64,000 nucleotides of DNA from a bacterium (GTDB lineage Bacteria; UBP6; UBA1177): the NCBI GenBank assembly GCA_017538365.1, contig JAFYIZ010000032.1, positions 25,493-89,492 on the forward strand, read 5' to 3'. The notes beneath the pieces are model-generated. The model made no database searches. It was given only the letters and a program-made list of their open reading frames with translations, and was not told the origin of the DNA. Shown here one piece after another: positions 16,167-24,126 of the stretch (position 1 is the first letter of the stretch; every line of letters starts with the position of its first letter). Made by a program: the position numbers and the translations under genes.

Positions 16167-16195
16167 TTGACTTTATTGGTCTAATATGATATAAA
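16167..16195 (+). promoter_or_regulatory. Predicted promoter of the AbiEi/AbiEii module
   Basis: TTGACT (16167-16172), 17-nt spacer, TATAAA (16190-16195), 23 nt before ATG 16219. The surrounding 100 nt is very AT-rich. The 17-nt spacer differs from the 16-nt spacer of most promoters here, compatible with an acquired module. Confidence 0.55.
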
Positions 16196-16218
16196 ATGCC
16201 GTAAGTGGAGGTTTTTAA

Positions 16219-16836
16219 ATGAGATTTTATGACTGGCTTTTGAAAAAATACGGCTACAACGAGCCGATTTTTACTAGTGAAATAGAATTCGAGGATTATT
16301 CGCGTCCGTGGATATTCAAAGAATTGAACGAACTTTGCAGAAAGGGGCTGCTCGCCCGCTACGACAAAGGGGTCTGCTACATTCCTAAAACGACTTTTTT
16401 AGGTAAAACGCTTCTTGATCCGAGAAAAGTCATTGCCAAAAAATATATTTCGTCAAACGGAGATGTTGTCGGATATTATTCAGGAAATACTTTGCTCAAC
16501 CTTATGGATCTCTCCACGCAGATGTCAAACAGCATTGAAATCTACACGAACAATGAAAAAACAAAAATAAGGGAGATCAAAATCGGTTCACAGAAAGTGA
16601 TCCTGCGGCGTTCTAGGACAAAAATCACGAAGGAAAACTCAGCTGTCATGCAGCTTTTGGAATTGATGAATTTTACAACAGCTGAATTTTTCGACAAAGA
16701 GCGCAAAAACATTGTCTGCCGCTTCATAAAAGAAAAAAACATCACACGCAAAATGATAACAGAATACGCGCCGTTTTTCCCGGACAAGGCGCTCCGTAAC
16801 CTGATAACGAGCGAGGTAATATACAGTGTTGCATAA
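16219..16836 (+). CDS. AbiEi-like antitoxin (winged-helix transcriptional repressor)
   Basis: 205 residues. The N-terminal winged helix (YNEPIFTSEIEFEDYSRPWIFKELNELCRKGLL) and the following GYYSGNTLLNLMDLSTQMSN match the DUF6088/AbiEi type of antitoxin. In AbiE type IV systems the antitoxin represses the operon and counteracts the nucleotidyltransferase toxin without binding it directly. GTGGAGG lies 9 nt before the ATG. It overlaps the toxin gene by 11 nt. Confidence 0.82.
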   Translation: MRFYDWLLKKYGYNEPIFTSEIEFEDYSRPWIFKELNELCRKGLLARYDKGVCYIPKTTFLGKTLLDPRKVIAKKYISSNGDVVGYYSGNTLLNLMDLSTQMSNSIEIYTNNEKTKIREIKIGSQKVILRRSRTKITKENSAVMQLLELMNFTTAEFFDKERKNIVCRFIKEKNITRKMITEYAPFFPDKALRNLITSEVIYSVA

Positions 16837-17728
16837 AAACCGTGAGATTTTTGAGGATATTCTGCTTAGAGTTTCATCGGAATACGGCATAGATGCCGCC
16901 ATTATAGAAAAGGATTACTATGTCACCCTGCTGCTGAAAAACATTGCCGTACTTGTTCCCGATATCATTTTCAAAGGAGGAACATCTCTGTCGAAATGCT
17001 ACCGGCTGATAGAAAGATTTTCAGAGGACATCGACCTTTCCATATTTGAAGAGGTGAAACCGCCCGAGAGTAAGCGGCGTAAACTGAAAGAGGGGATTCT
17101 CAAAGCGATAGAAACTTCTGAACTGACGCTTGAGAATAAGGATGATATACGCAGCCGCCGTGATTTTAACCGTTATCTCATCGCATATCCGTCTGTTTTC
17201 ACTTCGTCTGCAGTCAAATCCAAACTGATAGTCGAGACCGCTGTTTTTACCGGGATATATCCGACAGAAGTCAAAGATGTCGGAAATTACATTTTTGATT
17301 TTCTCAGCAAAAATAACGCACTTGGTTTTGTCGATACTGACACAATAAGACCCTTTTCGATCAAAGTTCAGAAACCGGAAAGAACATTCATCGACAAGGT
17401 TTTTGCTTTGTGCGACTATCATCTTGCAGGCAGTCACGAGCAGCATTCACGTCACATATACGATATTTATAAACTTTACGAAATCGTTAAACTGGACAAA
17501 TCCTTGACTGAACTCATAAATAAGGTCAGAAATGAACGAAAATTGCTTCAAATGTGCCCTTCTGCGCAGGACGGTGTTGATATAAACGCGCTGCTTGAAG
17601 AAATAGTTGAAAAAGAACCATACAAAGCTGATTACAACAACACGACATATCGGCTCCTGTTCAAAAAAGTGCTGTATGAAGAGGCGATAAAAACTCTCGA
17701 AAAAATTTCGGGACTAAGGATCTTCTAA
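16826..17728 (+). CDS. AbiEii-like nucleotidyltransferase toxin
   Basis: 300 residues with the AbiEii/AbiGii nucleotidyltransferase signature: FKGGTSLSKCYRLIERFSEDIDL at about residues 50-72 carries the GGTS loop and the paired acidic residues, and QKPERTFIDKVFALCDYH carries a conserved Lys. Family members transfer nucleotides to tRNA acceptor ends and cause abortive infection. The start is GTG 16826 with GCGAGG about 9 nt upstream, overlapping the antitoxin gene. It forms a complete two-gene phage-defence toxin-antitoxin unit. Confidence 0.85.
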   Translation: MLHKNREIFEDILLRVSSEYGIDAAIIEKDYYVTLLLKNIAVLVPDIIFKGGTSLSKCYRLIERFSEDIDLSIFEEVKPPESKRRKLKEGILKAIETSELTLENKDDIRSRRDFNRYLIAYPSVFTSSAVKSKLIVETAVFTGIYPTEVKDVGNYIFDFLSKNNALGFVDTDTIRPFSIKVQKPERTFIDKVFALCDYHLAGSHEQHSRHIYDIYKLYEIVKLDKSLTELINKVRNERKLLQMCPSAQDGVDINALLEEIVEKEPYKADYNNTTYRLLFKKVLYEEAIKTLEKISGLRIF

Positions 17729-18038
17729 TAAATTTCATAAGATAAAAACAGATTTTTGTGAAAAAACGCCTTAAAATTGTCTGGAAAATGTGATTTTTTG
17801 CTTAAAAATGGCTTAAAAAATGTGAAGAATATGCTAAAAATGGCATGAATTTTGTGATTTAAAGTGAAAATGTGAATAATTACAATGTTTTAAAATAATG
17901 CGTGGGTAAGTGAACTGAAACGCTGGATTCTTGAGACGAAAATCAAATAAAAATTTCCCCGAACTGTAACCTGCTTAATTGAAAAACATCAAATAATCGT
18001 TATATTCCGTTGTTTGTTTTTTTTACTTGGAGGGGAAA
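17729..18038 (+). other. AT-rich intergenic region with imperfect ~32-bp tandem repeats
   Basis: There is no credible ORF in this 310-nt stretch. Three imperfect copies of a 25-26-nt unit start at 17768, 17800 and 17833, each beginning GCYTAAAA or GCTAAAAA and ending TGTGA, followed by a partial fourth ending at 17875. The period is 32-33 nt. The promoter of the epimerase gene is at the right end. Confidence 0.55.
17979..18006 (+). promoter_or_regulatory. Predicted promoter of the NAD-dependent epimerase gene
   Basis: TTGAAA (17979-17984), 16-nt spacer, TATATT (18001-18006) followed by CCG, 32 nt before the ATG at 18039. Confidence 0.65.
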
Positions 18039-19043
18039 ATGATAGTTATTACTGGCGCAAGCGGTCATGTAGGCAACAATCTGGTTCGCGAACTCAACAA
18101 ACGCGGCATAAAGCCGAGGATTCTGATTCACGAGGAAACTACGGTCAGAAAGGCGATCGAAGGTCTTGATTTTGAGGAAGTCAAAGGCGATACGAGAGAT
18201 CTCGAATCGCTGAAAAAGGCTTTCGAAGGCGCCGATCTCGTCTACAACTGTGCGGCTGCAATTTCAATAAAATGCGGTGTTTACGACAAAATCAAAACGG
18301 TCAACGTCGACGGTGTCCAGAATGTAATCGACGCCTGCATCGCAGACAAAGTCAGAAGGCTCGTTCATGTAAGTTCGATCGAGGCTCTGGGTGATCCGGG
18401 TGAAGGCGTGGTTGCGACTGAAGAACTCGGTTTCAACCCCGACAGAGCGATGCTTGAATACGGTATCACGAAGGCTGAAGGTTCTCTTCTCGTTCAGAAA
18501 GCAGTCAAAGAAGGCAAAATAGACGCAGTAACGGTCTGCCCCGTCGGAATTCTCGGGCCGAACGATTTCCGTCCGTCGCAGATGGGAACGATGGAAATGA
18601 ACTTCCGTAAAGGCAAACTTCCCGCTTATCCCGCTTACGGCGGATTCGACTGGGTCGATGTCAGGGACGTTGTCGAAGCGATAATCCTTGCAGGCGAAAA
18701 AGGAAAAAGCGGCGAATTTTATCTTCTCACCGGCGGACACGTCACAAATGACGAAATGATGGGAATCCTTGAAAAACTTTCAGGCAGAAAACGCCCGAAA
18801 GTCTCGCTTCCTTACTGGCTTATGTACACCATGGGATTTTTGGCTGAAAACTGCTTCTACCGCTTTTTCAAAAGCGTTGAACCCGTCATCACCCGCGGCA
18901 GTGCAAGGATCCTCAAAAGCGATCTCCACGCATCATCCGAAAAGGCGCAGCGTGAGCTCGGAATGAAATTCAGAGGTGTCGAAGAGATCTTCCGTGACCA
19001 CTACAACTGGATGGTGGAATACACTTCCGGCAAAAAATCTTAA
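18039..19043 (+). CDS. NAD-dependent epimerase/dehydratase (extended SDR)
   Basis: 334 residues from ATG 18039, which has TTGGAGGGG just upstream. TGASGHVGNNL (residues 5-15) is the extended-SDR nucleotide loop, the catalytic Ser is in LVHVSSIEALG, and YGITKAEG supplies the Tyr and Lys. The overall pattern is closest to dihydroflavonol-4-reductase/HpnA-like proteins. No sugar, polysaccharide or hopanoid genes are adjacent, so the substrate cannot be inferred. It is monocistronic between its own promoter and a hairpin element. Confidence 0.85.
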   Translation: MIVITGASGHVGNNLVRELNKRGIKPRILIHEETTVRKAIEGLDFEEVKGDTRDLESLKKAFEGADLVYNCAAAISIKCGVYDKIKTVNVDGVQNVIDACIADKVRRLVHVSSIEALGDPGEGVVATEELGFNPDRAMLEYGITKAEGSLLVQKAVKEGKIDAVTVCPVGILGPNDFRPSQMGTMEMNFRKGKLPAYPAYGGFDWVDVRDVVEAIILAGEKGKSGEFYLLTGGHVTNDEMMGILEKLSGRKRPKVSLPYWLMYTMGFLAENCFYRFFKSVEPVITRGSARILKSDLHASSEKAQRELGMKFRGVEEIFRDHYNWMVEYTSGKKS

Positions 19044-19061
19044 TCATTTTTTGCCGCCTAT

Positions 19062-19119
19062 GCCGCCTGGTTCTTACCGGGATCACGTAATCTCGTGATC
19101 TCGGAATCCCGGAGGCGGC
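19062..19119 (+). repeat. GC-rich nested palindrome (intergenic hairpin element)
   Basis: Three nested stems: GCCGCCT (19062-19068) with AGGCGGC (19113-19119), CCGGGAT (19077-19083) with ATCCCGG (19106-19112), and an inner GATCACG with CGTGATC (19081-19087 / 19094-19100). It could terminate the epimerase transcript. A related element with GTGAT/CCG units and GGCGGCG arms is at 27742-27802. Confidence 0.7.
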
Positions 19120-19164
19120 GACCGAAATATTGTGATCCCGTCAAGATTCGGCGCGCCTCATTTT

Positions 19165-19192
19165 TTGACTTTTCCCGCTTTTTCATTATAAT
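19165..19192 (+). promoter_or_regulatory. Predicted promoter of the exported protein-purE-tsaC operon
   Basis: TTGACT (19165-19170), 16-nt spacer, TATAAT (19187-19192) followed by CCCGCG, 26 nt before ATG 19218. This is among the strongest promoter matches in the window. Confidence 0.75.
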
Positions 19193-19217
19193 CCCGCGTC
19201 TTTTTTAGGAGTGCTTA

Positions 19218-19691
19218 ATGAGACGATTTTTTTCAGTTTTTCTAATTCTCTTTTTTCTTATCCCAATTTTTGCGGAAAGTGCTGAAACAACGCTTCTGAC
19301 TTTGAAATATCAGGCAACTGCAATAGGCGAAATCTCGCTTGCATACAGGCTTGAAACTTTAACTATGAGCCTTGCTGCGGCAAAAGCTGTAGATAAGGAT
19401 TATATCACGGCGATTCTTGACGAAGTCGATGCAACACTGGAAAACGGAAAAACGATAATTTCAACAAAAAACACTTCACCCGATCAACTCACGAAAGAGA
19501 TAATTTCGGCATTCGACCAGCTTCTGAAGTGTTCCGGAGAGATAAAAAAATATTCGTCGGCAGCACCTAAAACTTTGGTGGACGAAGTGTCAAAATGTCT
19601 GGAACTTTCGCATAAAAAGTTGGATCTTTTGAGTGAAATGTATAATAAAAAACAGAATAAAAACAATGCTAATCAGCAGAAACAGAGGTAA
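19218..19691 (+). CDS. Small exported helical protein of unknown function
   Basis: 157 residues with a clear Sec signal peptide (MRRFFSVFLILFFLIPIFAES). The mature part is almost entirely helical, with two cysteines (LLKCSGEIKK and VSKCLELSHK) that could form a disulfide, and a Lys/Asn/Gln-rich tail. I do not recognise a family. TTAGGAG precedes the ATG. It is first in an operon with purE only 2 nt after its stop, though nothing suggests a purine-related role. Confidence 0.7.
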   Translation: MRRFFSVFLILFFLIPIFAESAETTLLTLKYQATAIGEISLAYRLETLTMSLAAAKAVDKDYITAILDEVDATLENGKTIISTKNTSPDQLTKEIISAFDQLLKCSGEIKKYSSAAPKTLVDEVSKCLELSHKKLDLLSEMYNKKQNKNNANQQKQR

Positions 19692-19693
19692 AA

Positions 19694-20182
19694 ATGAACA
19701 AAGTTATGATCATCATGGGCAGCGATTCAGATTGGAAAGTAATGCAGAAAGCGGTTGCTGTTCTAAAGGAATTCGGCGTTGATTTTGAAGTTCACGTAAG
19801 TTCGGCGCACAGAACACCCGAAAAAACGGTCGCTTTGGTCGAAAATTTCGACGGTTCGTGCTTTATTGCCGGCGCCGGTGCTGCGGCTCACCTTGCAGGA
19901 GTCGTTGCGGCTCATACAACAAAACCTGTAATTGCTGTTCCGCTTGATTCGGGTGCGCTTCACGGTCTTGACGCGCTTTATGCGACAGTCCAGATGCCTT
20001 CAGGTGTTCCGGTTGCGACTATGGCGATCGACGGCGCGAAAAATGCAGGTCTTTTTGCTGTTCAGATTCTTGCTTTGAACAATGCTGGACTTGCTGAAAA
20101 ACTTGCCGCATACAAGAGCAAAATGAAAGATGAAGTTGAAGTAAAAGATAATAAAATTCAAGACTTGGCGTGTGAGGTGTAG
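19694..20182 (+). CDS. purE: N5-carboxyaminoimidazole ribonucleotide mutase, PurE class I
   Basis: 162 residues, the usual PurE size. GSDSDW (residues 9-14) binds the ribotide phosphate and SAHRTP (36-41) holds the catalytic His. GAGAAAHLAGVVAAHTTKPVIAVP is the conserved octamer-forming core. The enzyme converts N5-CAIR to CAIR in purine synthesis. No purK or other pur gene is nearby. A 3'-terminal extension (EVEVKDNKIQDLACEV) slightly exceeds the family norm. Confidence 0.95.
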   Translation: MNKVMIIMGSDSDWKVMQKAVAVLKEFGVDFEVHVSSAHRTPEKTVALVENFDGSCFIAGAGAAAHLAGVVAAHTTKPVIAVPLDSGALHGLDALYATVQMPSGVPVATMAIDGAKNAGLFAVQILALNNAGLAEKLAAYKSKMKDEVEVKDNKIQDLACEV

Positions 20183-20183
20183 T

Positions 20184-20816
20184 ATGGAGATTCTTTCAAT
20201 CGAAGAAGCTGCGTGGAAAGTCAGAAACGGTCAGGTTATCGCATATCCGACTGAAACGGTCTACGGTCTGGGCTCGATAATTTTTGAAGAAGAACCTGTC
20301 ATGAGAATCAAGCAGATCAAAGGAATTGCGGCTAACAAACCGCTTTCCGTTCTCATTTCGAACAACAAAAAAGAGGAGATGCTTTCGGAACTTATCGAAG
20401 GTTTTCTCCCAGTTGCTCAGAGACTTGCGAAATTTTTCTGGCCGGGCCCGCTTACCATTATCCACGAATGCAGACCCGATCTTCCCGATTTTATAACAGG
20501 TGGAACAGGTTATGTCGGAATACGCTGCTCACCATACTCTTTTGTCAATAGTTTCATAGACTTAGTCGGTCATCCGATTGTCAGCACGAGTGCGAATATT
20601 ACCGGTCAGGCTCCGGCTACGAACTATACCGACGTTTTTTCGTACTTTGACGGTTCTATCGACGGTGTTCTCATCTGCGACGACTCGATTTCGCTTGAGC
20701 ATCACGCAAGTCCGACGAACATTCCTTCGACGATTGTCAGAGTCGAACACCACAATTTTGAAATACTCCGTGAAGGGGCGATCAAAAAAGAAGATATTTT
20801 CAGAAAAATCCTTTAA
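20184..20816 (+). CDS. tsaC: Threonylcarbamoyl-AMP synthase (Sua5/YrdC/TsaC family)
   Basis: 210 residues of a single YrdC domain: AYPTETVYGLGSI (residues 19-31), ANKPLSVLIS and STSANITGQAPATNYTDV are the ATP/threonine-binding motifs. The enzyme makes threonylcarbamoyl-adenylate for t6A37 in ANN-decoding tRNAs. ATG 20184 was chosen because GTGAGG lies 7 nt upstream; the in-frame GTG at 20172 lies inside that ribosome site and purE. It starts 1 nt after the purE stop. Confidence 0.9.
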   Translation: MEILSIEEAAWKVRNGQVIAYPTETVYGLGSIIFEEEPVMRIKQIKGIAANKPLSVLISNNKKEEMLSELIEGFLPVAQRLAKFFWPGPLTIIHECRPDLPDFITGGTGYVGIRCSPYSFVNSFIDLVGHPIVSTSANITGQAPATNYTDVFSYFDGSIDGVLICDDSISLEHHASPTNIPSTIVRVEHHNFEILREGAIKKEDIFRKIL

Positions 20817-20818
20817 TT

Positions 20819-21583
20819 ATGGTTCTGCCTGATCTTACTTTAAATAAAATCTATAATGAAAACACTGAGTTGTATCAAAGCAGAAACGGGTATCGCTTCA
20901 ATTCCGATTCAATGATTCTGTCTTGGTTCGTGAATAGAACCTGTTCTGGTTTTAACTCTGAAAACTCAGCACTTGAGATAGGGGCAGGGAGCGGAATAGT
21001 TTCTATCGTTCTCAAAAGACGCGGCTTTCTGCCGAAAATCGACTGCGTTGAAATTCAAAAATCTCTTTGCGAAATTCTCGAAAAAAATATCGAAAAAAAC
21101 TCTCTTTCAAATGAAATTGCAGCGTTTTGTGCCGATTTTGCCGATTTTGCCAATACTAAAAGGAAAAAATACGATCTCGTTTTCGTAAATCCGCCGTATT
21201 TTGCCAAAGAAAGCGGTCACTTGAGCTCTGATTCCGAAAAAACGCTTGCCAAACACGAAGTTGCGGGAAGCCTTGCCGATTTTTTCGAAATTTCGAAAAA
21301 CATTCTGCGTAAAGGTGGAAAATTTATTGTGATTTTCCCCGCTTCGAGAGTGCAGTTCGCTCTTTTTTCGGCTGCAAAATCGGGTTACACTTTGAAAAAC
21401 ATCGCCTTTTTCCGTGAAAACGCCTCGACAAAACCGGCAACTTTCGCCGCATCATTTGTTTTAGGCAGTGAAACCGCACTTTTTTCCCTTTCCGACGCCG
21501 AAATTTTCGAACTCCGTGATTCTGATGGGGAATATTCTGAGATCGGAATGGAAATAATGTATGAAAATAAACCGTCATTCTGA
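20819..21583 (+). CDS. TrmN6-like tRNA1(Val) A37 N6-methyltransferase
   Basis: 254 residues. The N-terminal segment (YRFNSDSMILSWF) matches the TrmN6/YfiC type, LEIGAGSGIVSIVLKRR is the SAM-binding motif I, and NPPYF is the adenine N6-methyltransferase motif IV. Coupled translation from tsaC is likely, with 2 nt between stop and ATG and no Shine-Dalgarno sequence. The last codons and the TGA stop lie within a fragment of a dispersed palindromic element (GTCATTCTGAG at 21574), so the native C-terminus may have been replaced. Confidence 0.85.
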   Translation: MVLPDLTLNKIYNENTELYQSRNGYRFNSDSMILSWFVNRTCSGFNSENSALEIGAGSGIVSIVLKRRGFLPKIDCVEIQKSLCEILEKNIEKNSLSNEIAAFCADFADFANTKRKKYDLVFVNPPYFAKESGHLSSDSEKTLAKHEVAGSLADFFEISKNILRKGGKFIVIFPASRVQFALFSAAKSGYTLKNIAFFRENASTKPATFAASFVLGSETALFSLSDAEIFELRDSDGEYSEIGMEIMYENKPSF

Positions 21584-21648
21584 GTATTTCACGTCATTCT
21601 GAGTGAAACGAAGAATCTCAGAGATGTTTCGCATCCGCTCAACATGAC
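21574..21648 (-). repeat. GTCAT...ATGAC palindromic element, copy C plus adjacent fragment
   Basis: A 56-bp element at 21593-21648, in the opposite orientation to copies A and B, begins GTCATTCTGAGTGAAACG and ends GCTCAACATGAC. An extra 11-nt GTCATTCTGAG fragment lies immediately left at 21574-21584 and supplies the stop codon of the methyltransferase gene. Confidence 0.8.
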
Positions 21649-21679
21649 GGAAAGTAGTAACAAAAATTGTTTTCACAGG

Positions 21680-21707
21680 TTGACTTTCACGAATATTGCA
21701 CTAAAAA
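21680..21707 (+). promoter_or_regulatory. Possible promoter of the DUF1232 gene
   Basis: TTGACT (21680-21685), 16-nt spacer, TAAAAA (21702-21707). The -35 is good and the -10 weak. ATG 21739 follows 32 nt later with GGAGG. Confidence 0.45.
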
Positions 21708-21738
21708 AATAGCTGCAACTTAGAATTCGGAGGTTTTT

Positions 21739-22173
21739 ATGAGCGAAAATTACAAAGAAAAAGAAACGGCGGCTGCTCAGGAAGTTATCGACAACGGTGC
21801 AAAGTATTCAAAGCACTTCAGCGAAGATTCATTTTTCAGCAAGATAGTTGAATACGGCAAAACTGCCGGAACGAAAGTCGTTTTTGCGGCACTTCTTCTT
21901 TTCTATGCGATGAAAAGCGACAAAATGCCGATGACTGAAAAGGCTCTTGTTGTCGCCGCTCTCGGATACTTCATCCTTCCGATCGATCTCATTCCCGATT
22001 TTATTCCTGTTGTAGGATATGCCGACGACTTGACGGCGCTTTATGTCGCGCTTAAAAAGGTTACATCCTATATTGACAACGAAATAATAAATCAGGCGAA
22101 AGACAAACTTTCCGGCTGGTTCGGCAGCGTTGATGAAAACGACATCCAGAGTGTCTTGAATATCCTGCTGTAA
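21739..22173 (+). CDS. DUF1232 (YkvA-like) membrane protein
   Basis: 144 residues. The DUF1232 core ALGYFILPIDLIPDFIPVVGYADDLTAL (about residues 75-102) is unmistakable. One hydrophobic segment (VVFAALLLFYAM) precedes it. The function of the family is unknown. The gene directly precedes holA, with 2 nt between, so the two are probably cotranscribed. Confidence 0.85.
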   Translation: MSENYKEKETAAAQEVIDNGAKYSKHFSEDSFFSKIVEYGKTAGTKVVFAALLLFYAMKSDKMPMTEKALVVAALGYFILPIDLIPDFIPVVGYADDLTALYVALKKVTSYIDNEIINQAKDKLSGWFGSVDENDIQSVLNILL

Positions 22174-22175
22174 CC

Positions 22176-23198
22176 ATGAAAAACTATCCGCCATCGATAA
22201 AAGATTTCATTGATTTCGGCTGCAGCGGCGGGATTTTCTTTGTCCACTGCCCGGAGCGCTATGTTTTGAAGACGATGAAAGCGGAGATTGCCGCTTTGTC
22301 AAACGGTGAAAACGGTGTCGAAGTGTGTTTCTTCGATGCCGGCGAAAACAAAAACGCAGTCACGGATGCCGTCGGTTATGCAAGCGAAATGACGATTTTT
22401 GCAACCTGCAGAATAGTTCTTCTCGATATTCCCGAAAAAATTACCGAAACGGATCAGAAAATCCTGGAAAAATATATAGATTCCTGTGAAACGGCGAACT
22501 TTCTGATAGTCTTTCTGAATGAAGTTGACAAAAGACTTAAGTTTTTCAAATCACTGCAGAAAATGACGAAAATCTATTTTCCGGTTCCGCTTCCTTCTCC
22601 GGTTGAACTCAAAAATTTCATAAAGAGTGAATTTCAGCCGTTTTCGCCTGATGAAAACCTTGTTGCATTTTTCTTAAACGGCGCCAATCAGGATATGTTT
22701 TTCATCCACAACGAGATCGAAAAATTAAAACTTTACGCCGAAGCGAAGCAGATAAAAGCGATGACTTACGACGCGGTGTCGGTTGTTCTCAACGATCTCA
22801 GCGAGCAGGTGATTTTCAAGATCATGGATTTTCTCGTTTCGGGAAAAAAGGCGGCGGCGATTTCGCTTTACCGCGAAACTCTGATTGTTGAGGCTGAACA
22901 GAAAGTCAATCCGGTTATGATTTCAATGTTTTTCAAGCATTTCAAGGCGCTTATGCAGATAAAAATCATGGCTCACGAAGGGAGAACAGGCGAAATTTCA
23001 TCTTATCTCGCCGCTTCGAAAGTCTTTTATCTGCGCGGAAACGCATCGGCGGTCGCTGCAAAATACAAAAATTCGACCATTCTTCAGGCGTTGAAACGCA
23101 TTTCAAAAATAGAATTCGGCATGAAAGGAGCCGCCGAAACCGGAACTAGTGAAACCAACATCGAAATCGAACGCTTCATGTCCGAATTTTTCCTTTAA
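22176..23198 (+). CDS. holA: DNA polymerase III subunit delta
   Basis: 340 residues, the usual HolA length. Segments recognisable from the family include CPERYVLKTMK near the N-terminus, FLNEVDKRLKFFKSL, FFLNGANQDMFFIHNEIEKLKLYA and DLSEQVIFKIMDFLVSGKKAAAI. The delta subunit opens the beta clamp within the clamp loader. Divergence is high, as is normal for this subunit. It begins 2 nt after the DUF1232 stop. Confidence 0.82.
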   Translation: MKNYPPSIKDFIDFGCSGGIFFVHCPERYVLKTMKAEIAALSNGENGVEVCFFDAGENKNAVTDAVGYASEMTIFATCRIVLLDIPEKITETDQKILEKYIDSCETANFLIVFLNEVDKRLKFFKSLQKMTKIYFPVPLPSPVELKNFIKSEFQPFSPDENLVAFFLNGANQDMFFIHNEIEKLKLYAEAKQIKAMTYDAVSVVLNDLSEQVIFKIMDFLVSGKKAAAISLYRETLIVEAEQKVNPVMISMFFKHFKALMQIKIMAHEGRTGEISSYLAASKVFYLRGNASAVAAKYKNSTILQALKRISKIEFGMKGAAETGTSETNIEIERFMSEFFL

Positions 23199-23212
23199 TT
23201 CCTATTCAATTT

Positions 23213-23240
23213 TTGACTTCAATCATCTTTGTGCTATATT
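23213..23240 (+). promoter_or_regulatory. Predicted promoter of glyQ-glyS-lysS
   Basis: TTGACT (23213-23218), 16-nt spacer, TATATT (23235-23240) followed by CGCGCGC, 28 nt before the glyQ ATG. The leader is too short for a T-box. Confidence 0.75.
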
Positions 23241-23268
23241 CGCGCGCTAATTTTTTTGGGAGGCCGAA

Positions 23269-24126
23269 ATGAAGGGACTTACCTTTCAGGAAATGATCGT
23301 AAGACTTGAAAAATTCTGGATGGAACGCGGCTGCATACTGGTTCAGCCGTGGGATCTGGAAATGGGTGCCGGAACTTTCCACCCCGCGACGTTTTTCTAC
23401 GCGCTCAATCCGGCGAATATAAGCTCAGTTTACGTCCAGCCGTCGCGCAGACCGACAGACGGCAGATACGGCGAAAGCCCGAACAGGATGCAGAGGTTCT
23501 ACCAGCTTCAGGTGCTCATAAAACCCAGTCCTCAGGATGCTCAGAGGCTTTATCTCGAGAGTCTCAAAGTTATCGGGATCGACCCTGCGGAACACGATAT
23601 CCGTTTTGTTGAAGACGACTGGGAAAGCCCGACGCTCGGCGCATGGGGTCTCGGCTGGGAAGTCTGGCTCGACGGAATGGAGATCAGCCAGTTCACATAC
23701 TTCCAGCAGGTTGGCGGCATCGATCTGAAGCCGGTTCCGGTCGAACTCACCTACGGCCTGGAGAGGATCTGCATGTATCTGCAGGGCGTTGAAAATGTCT
23801 ATGATCTTCAGTGGAACGACAAGATCACATACGGAACGGTGCACAAGATGGATGAAGTCGAATTTTCGACTTTTAACTTCAAGGAAGCTCCGGTCGAGGA
23901 TTTCTTCGCTTTTTTCGACAAATACGAGAAGATCTCGAAGGAACTCATCGAAAAGTCGCTTCCGCGCCCCGCTTACGAATTCTGCATAAAGGCAAGCCAC
24001 GCGTTCAACATTCTTGATGCGAGAAGCGCGATATCGGTAACCGAAAGGCAGAGATACATCATGCGCATCAGAGATCTTGCGTGCGCCGCGGCTACTAAAT
24101 ACGTCGAAAGTTTTAAGGAGGGATAA
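23269..24126 (+). CDS. glyQ: Glycyl-tRNA synthetase alpha subunit
   Basis: 285 residues of the bacterial alpha2beta2 GlyRS catalytic subunit. [43 protein letters not shown] and [11 protein letters not shown] are the class II active-site motifs. GGGAGG precedes the ATG. Its TAA stop is followed immediately by the glyS ATG at 24127. Confidence 0.97.
   Translation: MKGLTFQEMIVRLEKFWMERGCILVQPWDLEMGAGTFHPATFFYALNPANISSVYVQPSRRPTDGRYGESPNRMQRFYQLQVLIKPSPQDAQRLYLESLKVIGIDPAEHDIRFVEDDWESPTLGAWGLGWEVWLDGMEISQFTYFQQVGGIDLKPVPVELTYGLERICMYLQGVENVYDLQWNDKITYGTVHKMDEVEFSTFNFKEAPVEDFFAFFDKYEKISKELIEKSLPRPAYEFCIKASHAFNILDARSAISVTERQRYIMRIRDLACAAATKYVESFKEG

Noticed and set aside
23241-23268. T-box leader before glyQ
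   Set aside because: Only about 28 nt separate the -10 from the ATG, too short for a T-box, and no T-box core sequence is present.
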